Below, one piece after another: positions 23,897 through 35,900 of a stretch of 64,000 nt of DNA. Location: the NCBI GenBank assembly GCA_002286855.1, contig NRSV01000010.1:186001-250000 (forward strand), written 5' to 3'. The number at the start of each line of letters is the position of its first letter. The stretch's first letter is position 1. The notes under the pieces were generated by a model. It was given only the letters and a program-made list of their open reading frames with translations. It did not search any database and had not been told where the DNA came from. This DNA comes from Bipolaris cookei. Taxonomy: Eukaryota; Ascomycota; Dothideomycetes; Pleosporales; Pleosporaceae. The translations under genes were made by a program, and so were the position numbers.

Positions 23897-25269
23897 GCGC
23901 TTCAAACGGGGAAAGGGGAAATGGGGGTGGTTTATGAGTTATGAATTATACCCGGCGAGATACGAATATACCCTGATTGATTCTGTTGTTTGCGCGGTTC
24001 TTGAGGCGTGGTATGATGTGGTGATTTGGTGCTGTTCAGGGCTTCTCGTGCGTTTGTGTAAAATCTGCAAGTTGGGTTGGAGCTTTTCGCATTTCGGTTG
24101 CATTGTAGCTAGCCATACGGTTGGAAAATACGTGTCATGCTTATTGATCTTATCTTTCGGCCTTTCCCAGTAGATCGTCGTCTCAATAATAAATTGCAGG
24201 TCAGATTCAATTATCAGCAAACTTTAGGAGAAGATTGGCAATGCGCCAAGACCGTCCGGCTGTGATTTTTGCTCATGCAGCATGCTTGCGTCGGTATACA
24301 TGTATAGCAGTATATGACGAATAGGGTGATCATTCAAGGCATGAAGAAAGAAACCAGCCACAGCCACATTATGCCTTGGAATCCAAATCCTGGCGCCAAC
24401 TTTGAAGAAAATCTCCACACGCTCCCAAGCCCATGCCGAGCAGCCCGGGATTTCCCCAGAGTTTTCTTAGCCACAGACCCACTATGAATACATAGAACGA
24501 CACTGCCACAGGGTGAGGCGTCAAACATGACGATTAGTTGCCGGTGATGCGAAAAGGGATCGACAAGCAAACGTTTTCATTGGCGCTTGCGTACCTGCTG
24601 TGGCTTGTGCATGGTTGTGGCTTGTGCATGATTATGGCTTAGCGGCCAAGTTAATAAGTTTTTTGATGCGTATGACAACGGAAAGAGGGCTTCGGGGTGA
24701 TGCCGGAGATACTTTTTGTTACATGCGGATACGCGGATTCTGATTCGTCCGTGGTTGAGGGTTTCATGCATGCGACTTTTTGTGCTTACATATATACCCA
24801 AGTTTTTAGGGGTTTGTGCAAGTAGAAGTGCGGCTATTGTTTGCCGTGCTCTCCGTTCTCAGCGTGGCATGCGTCACTTAAGAGAGAGCGGCTCTTCCAA
24901 GTGAGTAGAGAGAGAGTGGAAGCGCTGCGGTGGGCCAATCTTGGGATGGCTTGGATCCTTGGTCTGGAATCGGATGTGTCGGACGCATGACGCCAGCCAC
25001 AGTAGTAGGCGCATGTGTTGGTTGTGGCGCCAAAAACCGGTAGCGGGTGCGCAGCATCAGTCACATCCCTGCCAACCCTCATCTGTTACGTCATGCTTGT
25101 GTGGTCATGGGCCTGCTCCCATCATTCTTCCATAAATACTCCGCTGCATGCCACTGTTGCTTGCGCATTCTACTACACCCTCAAGTTGCACTCAAATTAC
25201 TTGTACAGCCCTTGAATACCACCAAACAACCACTTCTTCTTGCCGAGAAACCCACCAACCACCACCACG
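23897..25269. other. Intergenic region up to PMP3
   Basis: About 1.4 kb with only weak overlapping frames. It contains a CRE-like element near 25086 and a short AT-rich box (cataaatac) near 25131, both just upstream of PMP3. No gene is supported. Confidence 0.55.
25086..25093. promoter_or_regulatory. CRE-like site TTACGTCA
   Basis: One mismatch from the CRE palindrome, 177 bases upstream of the PMP3 ATG. This is almost the same distance as the CRE before the CsbD-like gene. Confidence 0.45.
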
Positions 25270-25571
25270 ATGCCTTTCACCGCTAGGTATGTTCAGCCCT
25301 AGCCACTGCGCTCTCTCTGCCTTTGTTGGTGACACGGTGCTAATGAGATACCAGCGACATTTGCAAGATCCTCCTTGCCATTATCCTCCCACCTGTCGGT
25401 GTCTTCCTCGAGCGCGGCTGCGGCGCTGACTTCCTCATCAACATCCTGTTGACCATCCTGGGTTACATTCCGGTGAGTTCCGCTTATCCAATACATTAGC
25501 CGATTGCAATGCAGCTAACTGAGTCATCCTAGGGTATCATTCACGCCCTATACATTATATTCAAATTCTAG
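25270..25571 (+). CDS. PMP3: Plasma membrane proteolipid 3 (UPF0057 family)
   Basis: Exons 25270-25286, 25355-25472 and 25533-25571 give a 57-residue protein, the normal size of the family. It is two membrane helices: ICKILLAIILPPVGVFLERG, then ADFLINILLTILGYIPGIIH, ending ALYIIFKF. In yeast Pmp3 limits membrane hyperpolarisation and cation uptake, and it is induced by salt and cold. The PPVGVFLERGCG motif is diagnostic. The gene is too short for ordinary gene finders, and its three exons hide it from open-frame searches. Confidence 0.95.
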
Positions 25572-26350
25572 CCTGGCCGCGGACGAATGTTTACGATGCC
25601 GCGTTAACGGTTATGACTCTGTTGTCAAATCATCACGATACCCATCTCTTTTTCTTTTGTTTAGCACCACTACCAAAGTCTCATGCGCCTCCGCTCAGCT
25701 TGTAAGATCCTCTTATGTACTCGGCATGGAGTTAGTCGGATGATGCAGATCGAGACGGCAGCGCCGGTTGGACTTTGAGCATACAATAATGACCTACTTT
25801 GTATCACGGCGTCCTTTATTTCCTGGGTTACTTTTTGGTTTGCTTTTGGTGCATCCTGGAGCATTCCGAGGAGTGTAGTATAACAGGAATTTAATTGGGC
25901 ACTTATATAAGCTTTACATGTTCCATCTTGATTCTGTTTGTGAATTGTGACTGAATGGTTGATTACAGTATTTAACGTTGCAACTAAGTCTGGCCCACCT
26001 CTAGAACTGGTCAAGCCTCATGACAACAGAAGTTTGCGTAATGCAAAGTAATCATTTAACTCCATCACATTACTTTTTTCGCAGCCCAATGACTATCATT
26101 CAATGATTGTCGCCCAAATGGCACGCGTACAAATTGCCTCCTCTGCGTATGGCTAGTCTTGCGGGCGGAGCACGATACTTGGCACGTGCCACTCGTTCTT
26201 TCCAAGGTTACGTGTTGTGCAGCATCACCAATACCACCACCACCACCCACGACCATGACACCTTGCCTATTTCGAACCTATGTATTCCCTTCAGCGATCA
26301 ACATCTTACTTGCAACATTCCTATCCTTTGAAGCGCAAGCCGCGATATAA
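25572..26350. other. Intergenic, no supported gene
   Basis: PMP3 3' flank followed by the promoter of the next gene. A 114-codon minus frame (25670-26014) has no family features. Confidence 0.5.
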
Positions 26351-27475
26351 ATGCCGTCCGATATGAGCTATCTCACTGCTACCCTTACCCACGCAGAAAT
26401 CAGCCTTATCAGCAATCCAAACAGACCAAGCTATGATACGATTCGCGACTTGGAGATAGCTTCTCAATCGATACGCAGCAATGCAGACCAGTTCGAGGAA
26501 TCACTGAGGATCAAGAATACGCTCGATGCGTTCGCACGTAGAGCTGCCGTCGAGCCGAGTCTGGAATTGCTCGCGGCCATTTTGAACTGCGAGTACAAAC
26601 TCTGGAAGATGAATGAGGGCATACCAATGCGATTTAAGCCTTTCTTATCGCATTGGGTTGAATCACTCATGGTCATTGACGGGGAGCTCGCTGCGCTGCA
26701 GCTGGACACAATCACGGATAGCCACATGAAGAACACGGTCACGACGGACGAGATTTTGCGAATCAGAGCAAGATGTATCAAGGGTTTGCTGGTGAACAAG
26801 CCACTACCTCCAAAAGAGCCAACTTGGCGCGCATACCAGCGAATGCTCGAGAACGAGGCTACGTTGCCAGACTTCGACATCGTACCGTATATGCAGATGC
26901 TCGTGGAGACACAGATCTGGGACAGGTTACCGGGGGCGCAGGCACAGACTATGGAGAAGTATACGCAGAACGGGACGGAAAAGAATGGATTGTGCAAGGC
27001 CAAGACACAGGGAGCTAATGGCTCAGAGTCTTGGGAAGAGGGTATGCTGCGAAAGCTCAGAGACGCACCCGACGTAGCTGCCGATGAACTCGCGCACCTT
27101 CCTCTGGAGATTTCGTCACTCGATTTTCTTACCAGACTCCTTGTCGATGATACCTTCAAGGAGGTCGATGTCGACGGCCCAAACATCATCCTTCGGTTTA
27201 TACAGCACGCATTACGGCTCGTGGAGGCGATGGAGGCGCCTCCGCCAACTTCGGAGCTGACGACAAACGGCATACCGATTGTCGAATACGGAAAGGAAGC
27301 GCAGACCCGTGCTATCAGCATCCTGCTGTTGTTTATCAAGAATTCTATGAGCAAGGGCAAGTTGGACGCTGGAATGCTTATCTTTGAGATTCAGGAGATA
27401 TGCATCAGGTACCTGTGGATGAAGGAAGTTCGCGAGTTCCGGGTTTGGATAGAACAGGGGCCTTGGGATGATTGA
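26351..27475 (+). CDS. Conserved fungal protein resembling CCR4-NOT subunit 11
   Basis: A single open frame of 374 codons starts at the ATG at 26351 (second Met at codon 5). It is mostly helical, with no membrane segment or signal peptide. The C-terminal 130 residues (LPLEISSLDFLTRLLVDDTF, IILRFIQHALRLVEAM, AISILLLFIKNSMSKGKLDA, FEIQEICIRYLWMKEVREF) resemble the CNOT11 (DUF2363) helical domain that ends with a block about an external filament of helices. The N-terminal part (SYLTATLTHAEISLISNPNR, LELLAAILNCEYKLWKMNE, RPFLSHW-like MRFKPFLSHWVESL) also fits CNOT11, where a first domain contacts NOT1. If right, the protein would be part of the mRNA deadenylation complex. The resemblance is from memory and moderate, so it could be another helical family. 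Confidence 0.55.
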   Translation: MPSDMSYLTATLTHAEISLISNPNRPSYDTIRDLEIASQSIRSNADQFEESLRIKNTLDAFARRAAVEPSLELLAAILNCEYKLWKMNEGIPMRFKPFLSHWVESLMVIDGELAALQLDTITDSHMKNTVTTDEILRIRARCIKGLLVNKPLPPKEPTWRAYQRMLENEATLPDFDIVPYMQMLVETQIWDRLPGAQAQTMEKYTQNGTEKNGLCKAKTQGANGSESWEEGMLRKLRDAPDVAADELAHLPLEISSLDFLTRLLVDDTFKEVDVDGPNIILRFIQHALRLVEAMEAPPPTSELTTNGIPIVEYGKEAQTRAISILLLFIKNSMSKGKLDAGMLIFEIQEICIRYLWMKEVREFRVWIEQGPWDD

Positions 27476-28992
27476 AAGATGTGTAATACGAAATTGGTCG
27501 ACACGAAGATAGAAAAAGGATGAACTAGAGCTACGAGTCGGTGCATCGCTACTATTAGCTATCATGATGTAACGACACAGGCAAGACTACTCAGATCAGT
27601 ATCGGCAGATAGTGTCACTCAGAGGCATATGGGAGTGCGTGGTGAGGCCACTACGAGAGCACGAGCGTCTCATAAACGTCTATGGAAATTGCAGTGTTCT
27701 TTGATACAACGAAGATTTAATCCGCATATCTTCTGTCGTCATTGACGCGGACAGCGAAACACCGGAGAAGGTCATGACACGCCATTACAGAATCCGGAAA
27801 CTGCGGCTTGCTGCATGAAATCTCACCGCCGTACTTGTCGAAGCTGCCGTCGCCAACCTTGTTCAGATGGAAGAGTGCTTCCCGGAGTATGAGTGACACA
27901 TTGAAACCGTGTTGTTGCCGTACTCGGGGGTGGCTTTGGATGTTTCGGAAATAATGGGGGTTGGCAGTCACTATTCCGCGAAAAAGCAAACTACGCTAGT
28001 CCACGACCGATTCCAGACTTTAGAGTTTCAACCCTCAATCACTGAAACAACTATTAACTTTATTGCAGCGCCGGCTTTGTGGCCAACCATTCAGCACCGG
28101 AAGACACTGAGTAGGTGTTACTTCTTGCGGGATATTATCACCTTTGCTTTGTCGGTGTATACTTTTAGGGCCTTCAAATGGGCCTTGGAAGACTGGAATT
28201 CTTACGATACAGTAACTGGACTGCAAGAGGAAGGCTGTCTACATTGAAACTTTGCTCTAGCATGTGTGTTTGAATCGCCAAGTCTGGCACAAAATATGCC
28301 TGGTGATACGAATATGCGGATCATCCTTCTTCGATGCCAAACATCAATGCATTTGACGGTACCGAGGCAACACGACTACCTCTGATCGTCTACCTGGGTA
28401 CGGGACATGCTTGCTCCGATCTTCTCGAGAAGATCGTCCCGCAGTGGAGTATCTCTTCGGACGCTTGGCTGTAGTGGAGTAACCCACGCCCATCGTTCGA
28501 CCTACACCGTCTCAGTTCACGATCCAGCGTCTGTGCCCCGGGTATCACGACCTCAGTCCGACTCCATTACCGTTTTGAGGCACGGCACCAAGGATGGATT
28601 CGATTTTCCGTCCAACAAACAGCGTCTGGGCACACCGGAAACTAGGGTGGGGCCTCCCAAAGTGCTTGTGTGCAGCTAAGCTTCTGGGCATTGGCGCCAT
28701 TACTGTTTCACACAACAGAAGGGCAAGAGAGAGAGAAAACCAAAGTGTATATAAGACACTGGGTTCCTGCCCCCCAAGTCAAAATCATACTCACTCAAAC
28801 CATTAAATCAACCAGACTCGCTTTCTTCTTCTTTATTAATTCTCTCTTATCCATTCCATCCTTCTAATTTCTACTTGCGCCGGCCGCTTGCTCTGTTCAT
28901 CCTCTTACGTTTGACAAATCATTCTATTATATCTCTCTTACGAATCCTCTTGTAAATACCCCCTATCCAACCTTACATACACCACTATCAAC
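27476..28992. other. Intergenic region upstream of the Egh16-like gene
   Basis: A 90-codon minus frame (27717-27989) and a 63-codon one (28035-28226) lie close together and could be remnants of one gene. I cannot place either in a family. The last 250 bases contain a TATA box and a CT-rich leader for the secreted-protein gene. Confidence 0.5.
28748..28755 (+). promoter_or_regulatory. TATA box of the Egh16-like gene
   Basis: TATATAAG, 245 bases before the ATG at 28993, followed by a long CT/AT-rich untranslated leader. Confidence 0.5.
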
Positions 28993-29994
28993 ATGCGTTA
29001 CTCCATCGTCTTCACTGCTGCCCTCGCAGCCTCTGTCCAGGCCCACGGTGTCATCACCCAGATCCAGGGTGCCAACGGTGTCAACATGCCTGGTCTCTCC
29101 GTCGCTGATGGCACTCCTCGTGACTCTGGTAACCCGCTCTCTGGCTCCGAGGCTGATACTTCCATCATCCGTGCCAAGGAAATGGGTGGCAAGGCGTCTG
29201 CTCTTGGACGTACCGCTAGTGGTCCTGTAGATGCTGGTGCGGCTATTGCTAAGTTCATGGGTACTGGTGCCGCTGGTGCTGGCGCTGCTGGTGCTGCTGG
29301 TGCCAATGCCGCTGGTGCCAATGCCGCTGGTGCCAATGCCGCTGGTGCTAACGCTGCTGGTGCAGGTGCTGCTGCTGGCGGTGCTGCTGGCGGTGCCGGT
29401 GGAGCTGCTGGAGGTCTCGGTGCTCTCCTTGGTGGCCTTGGTGGCAACAAGCGTGGTCTCCTCGATGCCCTCACCGGCGGTGCTGGCGGTGCTGGCGGAG
29501 CCGGTGCAGGTACCAAGACACCCAAGGGCACCACCGAAGCTGGTGTCGCTGCCGCTGCTGGCTCCGGTGCGTCCACTGGTCTCCCCACCACTGCCGACGA
29601 TGGCACAATCACCATGACCTTCCACCAAGTCAACCAGGACGGTGCAGGTCCCCTCACTGCCCAAATCGATGCCACCTCCGGCGGTACCGACCCCGCTGCC
29701 TTCCAGGACGCCCAGGTCACCCAGAACGTGCCTGGTATCGGTATCGGCGGTCTATCTGCCGCCTCCACCACCGACTTCCCCGTCAAGGTTCAGATGCCCG
29801 CTGGCATGACCTGCCAGGGTACCGCTGGAGGTGCCTCCAACGTCTGCGTCGTCCGTATGCAAAACGCGGCTCTTGCCGGTCCCTTCGGTGGCTCCGCTGC
29901 TTTCACCCAGAGCGCTGCGGCCAAGAAGAGGGCTATCGAGTACAACCTCCGCAAGCGCCACATGGCTCGCGGTATCCTCGGCAAGCCTGAGTAA
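28993..29994 (+). CDS. Secreted Egh16/GAS1-like (appressorium-type) protein
   Basis: One exon, 333 codons. A signal peptide of 17 residues (MRYSIVFTAALAASVQA) is followed by HGVITQIQGANGVNMPGLSV and DGTPRD, the family start. Members include powdery-mildew Egh16 and rice-blast GAS1/GAS2/MAS, which are expressed in infection structures. After residue 88 there is a long Ala/Gly-rich insert to about 175, partly made of 15-base repeats. The conserved part resumes with GTITMTFHQVNQDGAGPLTA (His211), then VKVQMPAGMTCQGTAGGASN and VCVVRMQNAALAGPFGG. The Cys pair usually flanking GTPRD is absent here. KR pairs near residue 155 and in the tail (AAAKKR, NLRKR) could be Kex2 sites. Substrate and activity of the family are not settled. 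Confidence 0.82.
   Translation: MRYSIVFTAALAASVQAHGVITQIQGANGVNMPGLSVADGTPRDSGNPLSGSEADTSIIRAKEMGGKASALGRTASGPVDAGAAIAKFMGTGAAGAGAAGAAGANAAGANAAGANAAGANAAGAGAAAGGAAGGAGGAAGGLGALLGGLGGNKRGLLDALTGGAGGAGGAGAGTKTPKGTTEAGVAAAAGSGASTGLPTTADDGTITMTFHQVNQDGAGPLTAQIDATSGGTDPAAFQDAQVTQNVPGIGIGGLSAASTTDFPVKVQMPAGMTCQGTAGGASNVCVVRMQNAALAGPFGGSAAFTQSAAAKKRAIEYNLRKRHMARGILGKPE
29296..29370 (+). repeat. 15-base tandem repeat inside the Egh16-like gene
   Basis: Three perfect copies of gctggtgccaatgcc, then one with three changes and a fifth divergent copy. They encode AGANA units inside a wider Ala/Gly tract (about 29250-29520). Confidence 0.9.
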
Positions 29995-32900
29995 ACCTGT
30001 CAATATTCAATCTATCGGACAAGATGTGGTTTATGTGCGAGAGAGAGAGAAAATGTTTTAATATAATGGGAAGAGGATGGGGAGAGGACGGGGAACAGAA
30101 GAAGAGACAAAAAAAGAGATGGAACGATCAACCTTGGTGTAAATTTGCTGGGCAATTTCACCATCAAGATAATCAGGTAATAGGGTGTGTGCATGATCAG
30201 AGCAAAGGTGGAGGGGGAAAAAGGTATCGTCCTTTTTTCTCCTCTTCATTTACATCAAGATTCCGTTCTTGGTGTATTTAACTGACCTATCATACGCTCC
30301 TTTACTTGAGTTGACGGTTTTTTATTCTCTTTTTTTTTCTACTCTTTTCTTTTGTTTCTTGTTTGGATTTAATTGGAGGGATGGAGGGGGAAAGGAAAGT
30401 TGTATGAAGGGGGTGGCTACTTTGGGTTTCTCTGGGCTGCCCCTGGCCGCGAAACATTTTAATAAGAGAGAAGCAATTGTATATAGATGAATGAATAGTG
30501 AGTCTGGTTTAAAAAATCTTTGCCTCCTCTGATTGTGTGATGTCGGTTGAGTGAGAATGAGTGCAAGAAGAGGGAGTGGTCTTTGGATCAGAATATGACT
30601 TAAATTGAGAACTTGGGAGAGGTTAAGGGAAGTGTTGGGTTGCTGAAGTGGTTGTGTATCAAAAGAAGGAGAGGCCATATATAATATCAAAACTAGATGA
30701 GCCTGACGCATGCAAGAAATACACGCAAAATTGATAACTACTCACCTCTCCGCAAACTTGCATTTTATAAGAATGCCATGCCCCCATTTAACCAACTGCA
30801 CTTTGTGAGTAACCCATAGTGTTTGTCACTGTGTTGAGAGGAGGAGATGGTTCGTCAAGAATGAATTGTCACAAAGTTATGCAAATCAAGTTTAAGTAAT
30901 GCAGATTAGGTCATCAGTGGATGTTTCTTTTTTGTTGCTTGCTGTGTCTTTTACCTCAGATGCTGATCTTGAATGATGTATTGAGTGTGATGCAGAGTAG
31001 CTAAAAGCCGCAGATATTATTGATAAATCTGTGAACGTTTGTGATACTATTGTGGATGCCTTATTTACAAGAATGAGTGTGAGAGAGACATAATAATCTG
31101 CCAATAGTATAGAAGCATCATGTCATACCGCTTGTGTTGTGAGGTATGTACTAAGCATCTCACAGTTGCACATATGAAACACATGGTTGACAAAAACTGC
31201 AGCAACGAAGATACACAGGCACACATGAGAGCTTCGCAATGTGTATTTAACATTTCTATCTGGAACGGAGACGGCGCAAAAAAGTTGTTCTGTGTTCCTA
31301 GTCGGATACTATGAAACCTCGCAAATGTTGCTCCGCCAAACACTTCCTGGACAGGCAAAATGATCAATCTCGAAATGGACCGACAGGCACAATCAGGTAC
31401 AGCCACCAGATGATGACTGACAAGAAAAATGTCACTGCGTCGTATATCGCGGTATGTAATATCAAAAGGAGAATAAGACCGCAGGAAGATGAGCGCAACC
31501 AAATGTCATTGTCGTTGAATCCGGCGCTGTGCATTTGTCGATCAGAGGAAGCAAAGCCAGTGCAATAGATGCCCCTCCATGCGTCTTCCTTGTTCATCTT
31601 ATAGCATCCTTGGAGCCCAACAAAGGCCAATTTGTCAGCATCACCGCATCTCATCATCATCAAACGCACATTCCTTCCCCACCATTAACAAAGAATGAGT
31701 AAAAAAACTTTGACACAGATGAGGTGTGTGGTTAAGATCAGCTTGCTATAATGATTAGACGGCCCTTTTTTTCCTCGTCTAAGCGGTCCGATTGCGAAGG
31801 GCCGACCACAATGACCCGTCTTGAAATTTGGTTGTGGCATGTCGTGTTTGACGTCAGATGGTATGGGGGCATTGTGCAAGAGATCGAAGATGACTTGTGC
31901 CATGATAAATTCTAGCAGGTTGTTGTTGACTTTTCAAGGAATATAGCCGGAGCATGGGTCTGGGGTGTCTGGTCTAGGTCCGGTCCATTTGATTTGCTGT
32001 TTCTGGTAGGTACCTAAGTATCATACCATGTTGCCAGAGATCAGGTCTTGCTCACGATTTTATTGATTTCGATCTTGATTTCTTGAGTATGAAGTCAAAC
32101 AGAGAGGCTGTGCACTCTGCAGCCGAGGTAAGCTTATGCGAAAACTCGTGTTCACATTTTCTCTAGCTTTTCTGCGCAATAGCGTGAGCAAGAGGTTCGG
32201 CAATTGCAAGAATCTCACCTCAGTGGCTCGACTTGTTGATATTCATCTGTACAGAACATGCCGCGAGCTGCGCCAAGTCCTAGTATTCATTGCAAAGGAT
32301 AACCTACTCGAGTTTTGGCAGTGAGAGGTGATGAGCGTCGCGGGTGTTGTGACCGGACCAACCACGCAAGGGTGCACTGTGTACCCATAAAATGTAGATG
32401 AGCCGCTATGCAACTAATCGACGCGCCAGCGGATACCGAGAGCGTATTCATGCCACGCTGCGTACGCAAGCAGTTTCGGAAGACAACTAGGTGTAGGTGT
32501 ACCATAATGTCTTGCAGATCCTATACTGGAGAGCACCGCTGTGCATTGATCAGGGATGTAGGGCGTTGGATGGAACACCATGTCGGTGAGAGCAGACTAA
32601 TCCCTACACCTCCAGTCATGACATGCGCATCAATCGCGGGGTGCCAGGTGGTGCAAATGTGGAGATGCGAAAGTCAGTCTTCGATACGCGTCCGCGGCCG
32701 TTTAGTGTGGAGAAACACATCCCAGGACGACCACGAGGCCACTGCTGGTCCACAGTGATCACGGGAAAGCTGTTGAACCTGTATGGGTGAGTTTAGCATC
32801 AGTGAGCGGCATGGCGGGGTCGTGTGCAGTAGAAAGGTTGCGCTTGTCACAAGTGCAGATGGACAAGTTTACCATGTCTTTTTCTGATTCATGCCGTATC

Positions 32901-35900
32901 CTTCACCAGGACCAGCAGGACATTTCGGAACGGCTAGACTAAAGGAGTTTAGCGATGCACAGACGCTCCCGCACACCCTTGCGATCGATGGACAACGCCT
33001 TCTGACGTATGTCGTTCCCTCCAGAGTCGTCATCTTGACTTTTCGATCTCAGCATCCCGCTGCTTACACATGTACTACACACACGACATGTGGGGAGAGA
33101 TTGTCGCTTTTGAAACAGCCTACTGAGTGCCTAGAGGAGAGAAAAGGCATGCTACTGGAGACAAGCCATCGGCAAACATGTAGAACACGCACTCATTTCC
33201 TTGATTGCAAGGAATCCGGCAGCAGGCATTGCCAGCATTGCGCTGTAGTGGCGCCATGAGCCGTTATGATAGAGCACACTGAGCGGTAGGATTTTTCAAG
33301 CACGAGCGGTGAGAGGACAGAGACGGCAAATGAACGGCTCCATGCATGGTGTTTCAATTTAGCAACATGCAGCACGCGGCTCAAGTCGCTAGCGTATGCT
33401 AAACTAGGCGTTGAACTACAGAAGAGATGGGACGGAAGGTTGAGACGAGTAGTCGGCGACAGGCGGCCGGTCACTGAGCGGCATGTACACCTACCCAGGG
33501 TGCTTACAAGGCCAATGTCGGAGTATGCTCTAATCCATTCAAGTGAAGCCAGCAAACTTGCCGTATCCAGACACGAAGCAATCGCAACACCAGACTGCAG
33601 CGTTTACGACTCAGTAAGCCCCGTACGCACAACAGGGCATAGTTGGCAATTCTCCCGTCGACTAAATCCTCAACATCTGTGGCGAATGAGCGATGAGCAC
33701 ACCAAAAGGAATCGCGATAAGATCTCCATGACCCTGATCTTCACCTTAGTCATTGAAATCCGGCTCGGCATCTCGCGGACATGACCATTAGACAAGTTGG
33801 TCTTGGGATGCTTGGGTTGCGACTCGTTGATGGAACATGTGATGCAGCGCATTCCTCGTCCACCACAACGAAATTGCCTCAGTTCCATCCAAGTGTCTTG
33901 GTAGACGGTCTTATCCTGCCTATCAAGCGCTACGACACTGGAATTCATCTCACCCTGCATTTCAATTGTGGCGCACAAGCCACCCTCCCCACATCCATGG
34001 CATTCTTCGGCACCCCTGTTCCGTGACGGAAGGGAGGGGGCGAACAACACACCAGGGCAACGCTGGTACCAACAACGACAACACGGCTAACCAATCGGGC
34101 TATGTTGTTATCAAGGTACACACCATCAAGAGATGCAGGGACGGGCGATTGCCAGATATCTCGCGAGAATACGAACGCGTCCGTTGGTCCTTTGTCACTG
34201 ATCCTCGAGATTGCCTGTGCATCGCCTGTGCAAAGACAAACCAACTGTATCTGTATGACTCAAAAGGGGAAATCGGAGCAACGGTTTGGTCCTTTGATCA
34301 TACGAGAATGCATAGGACACAGGTCCGCGCCGTTCTATGCCAATGTTTGCGAACGCTCGGAACCGTCCTAGCGTTTTTGGACAAGACATCATGCACAGCG
34401 ACATCGTTGTGCATTCTGCCTACCCCTCCCCTTTCACCGGGCGAATCAAGCAAGCGTATTCATGCCACACGTATCTTTTGCGCTTTGAATCCCATCCGGC
34501 GCCATTTGTGGTTTGTTTTCATATCGGGCGAATACGTACATACCACGTACCGTTCGAAGCCCCCACACGTACGACTTCTCCCCGTCATGTCCAAAAGCAG
34601 TGAACACGACATGAATATCTCTTGCATAGCAGGCTATATCCCAGCCATGATATGAGAAGGGGGGTAAAGAGTGAAATTGCGTGAAATTCGGTCAACGGCC
34701 CTTTTTCCTCAATTTGGTCTTTGATATTCCGCTTTAGTAGTGGAATCGGCGCACAATTGTGGCTGTCCAGCTCGCTCTATGACTTGTCTGTTTGCAAAAA
34801 ATCAATTCATACTAAATAAACGCAACAATATCTTGCCAATAAGATAAACAGAGACGATGTGAGCTGAGCTGAGCGAATCAGAGGAGAGCAACACAAGCAC
34901 TGCACGTATTACCGCTATACGCGAGACTATAGTGCGCACCGTGCATACCTGCATCCCCCTACTGTACGCGATCGTGAAGCGCAACAAAGGGAAAAAACCC
35001 CTTCAGGGTCCGCTCTAATCCCCATTCTTTTTTGTCCTCCTGCTCGTGCACGTCATTCATTTCATTTCCCCTTTCTTTTCTCCGTCGCACTTTCTACGAA
35101 CGGGGAGGGGGGAGAGGGGGGTTTGTTAAAAGGAAGTATTGAAACTTTGACGCGTTACCCGCTGCTCGTCACAAAGTCAAACTACGTACGTATCTAGCCG
35201 TAACATTCACGTTTTCTAAAACCACATACGTACGGAGATCCATAGAACAGAAGGCCACACACATATGCTATAACTATTATTAAACCTGGTCCTTTGAACA
35301 AGGAAAAGCGGTAATAAATCTACTACCCATACGGAGAATACATACCAACCAAGTATAAATCGTAATTTGCCATCTTTCCATCCAACCCACCTTAAATTAC
35401 CCACACCTTCATTTCGGTCAAGCACACCCGCGACGGCGGCACACACACACCTCTTCGGCTCCAAGATCCCCGTAGGATTCAGCACGAGCCCTACCATCAC
35501 CTGCAATTGCGAATTCGGTGTGTGTTGCGCCCAGCAAACCAAACCTCCTCTCACGAGGTTCTTCCTCCTTTACTTCTTTGCAGTCTAACTAGAGTACACA
35601 CGTGTTAATGTTACGTCTACGAAAAAGGTATGTGTGTGTGTGTGGGGGGGGGGAAACGTGATACTACTTTAAAGTGGAGAGAGACAGAAGCAGAGCGCGA
35701 GAGATGGAGAATCAGAAGGGCTAAGGAAGTCTAGGAAAGGAAAAGGACTAGTAGACAAGGTTGAGTGGATCCCTAACCTGCTGATTGGGATAAGGGTAGG
35801 GATGTTTGCATGTGGTGCGGGCATGCGGACGTGCGTGCGTGTGTGCGGCGGTTGCTTCAGTTTGGTGTGGGTATTTTTTTTCTACTCTCTTTGGGCTTTT

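Noticed and set aside
26464..27360. 298-codon minus frame across the CNOT11-like gene
   Set aside because: Ser-rich shadow of a coherent plus-strand gene that has the better start and helical text.
27717..28226. Two adjacent minus frames that could be one decayed gene
   Set aside because: No family match and no good splice joining them; kept as an intergenic note only.
28998..29786. Long minus-strand frame of 262 codons antisense to the Egh16-like gene
   Set aside because: It mirrors the Ala/Gly-rich coding repeat and shows Pro/Ala low complexity with no start or family signal; it is a shadow.
33966..34655. 229-codon plus frame in the gene-poor region
   Set aside because: Cys/His-rich scrambled text with no domain, competing frames on both strands, and no splice or promoter support.
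35636..35651. TG run followed by G run as a possible telomere-like or structured element
   Set aside because: Too short and not in telomere repeat form; an ordinary simple repeat.
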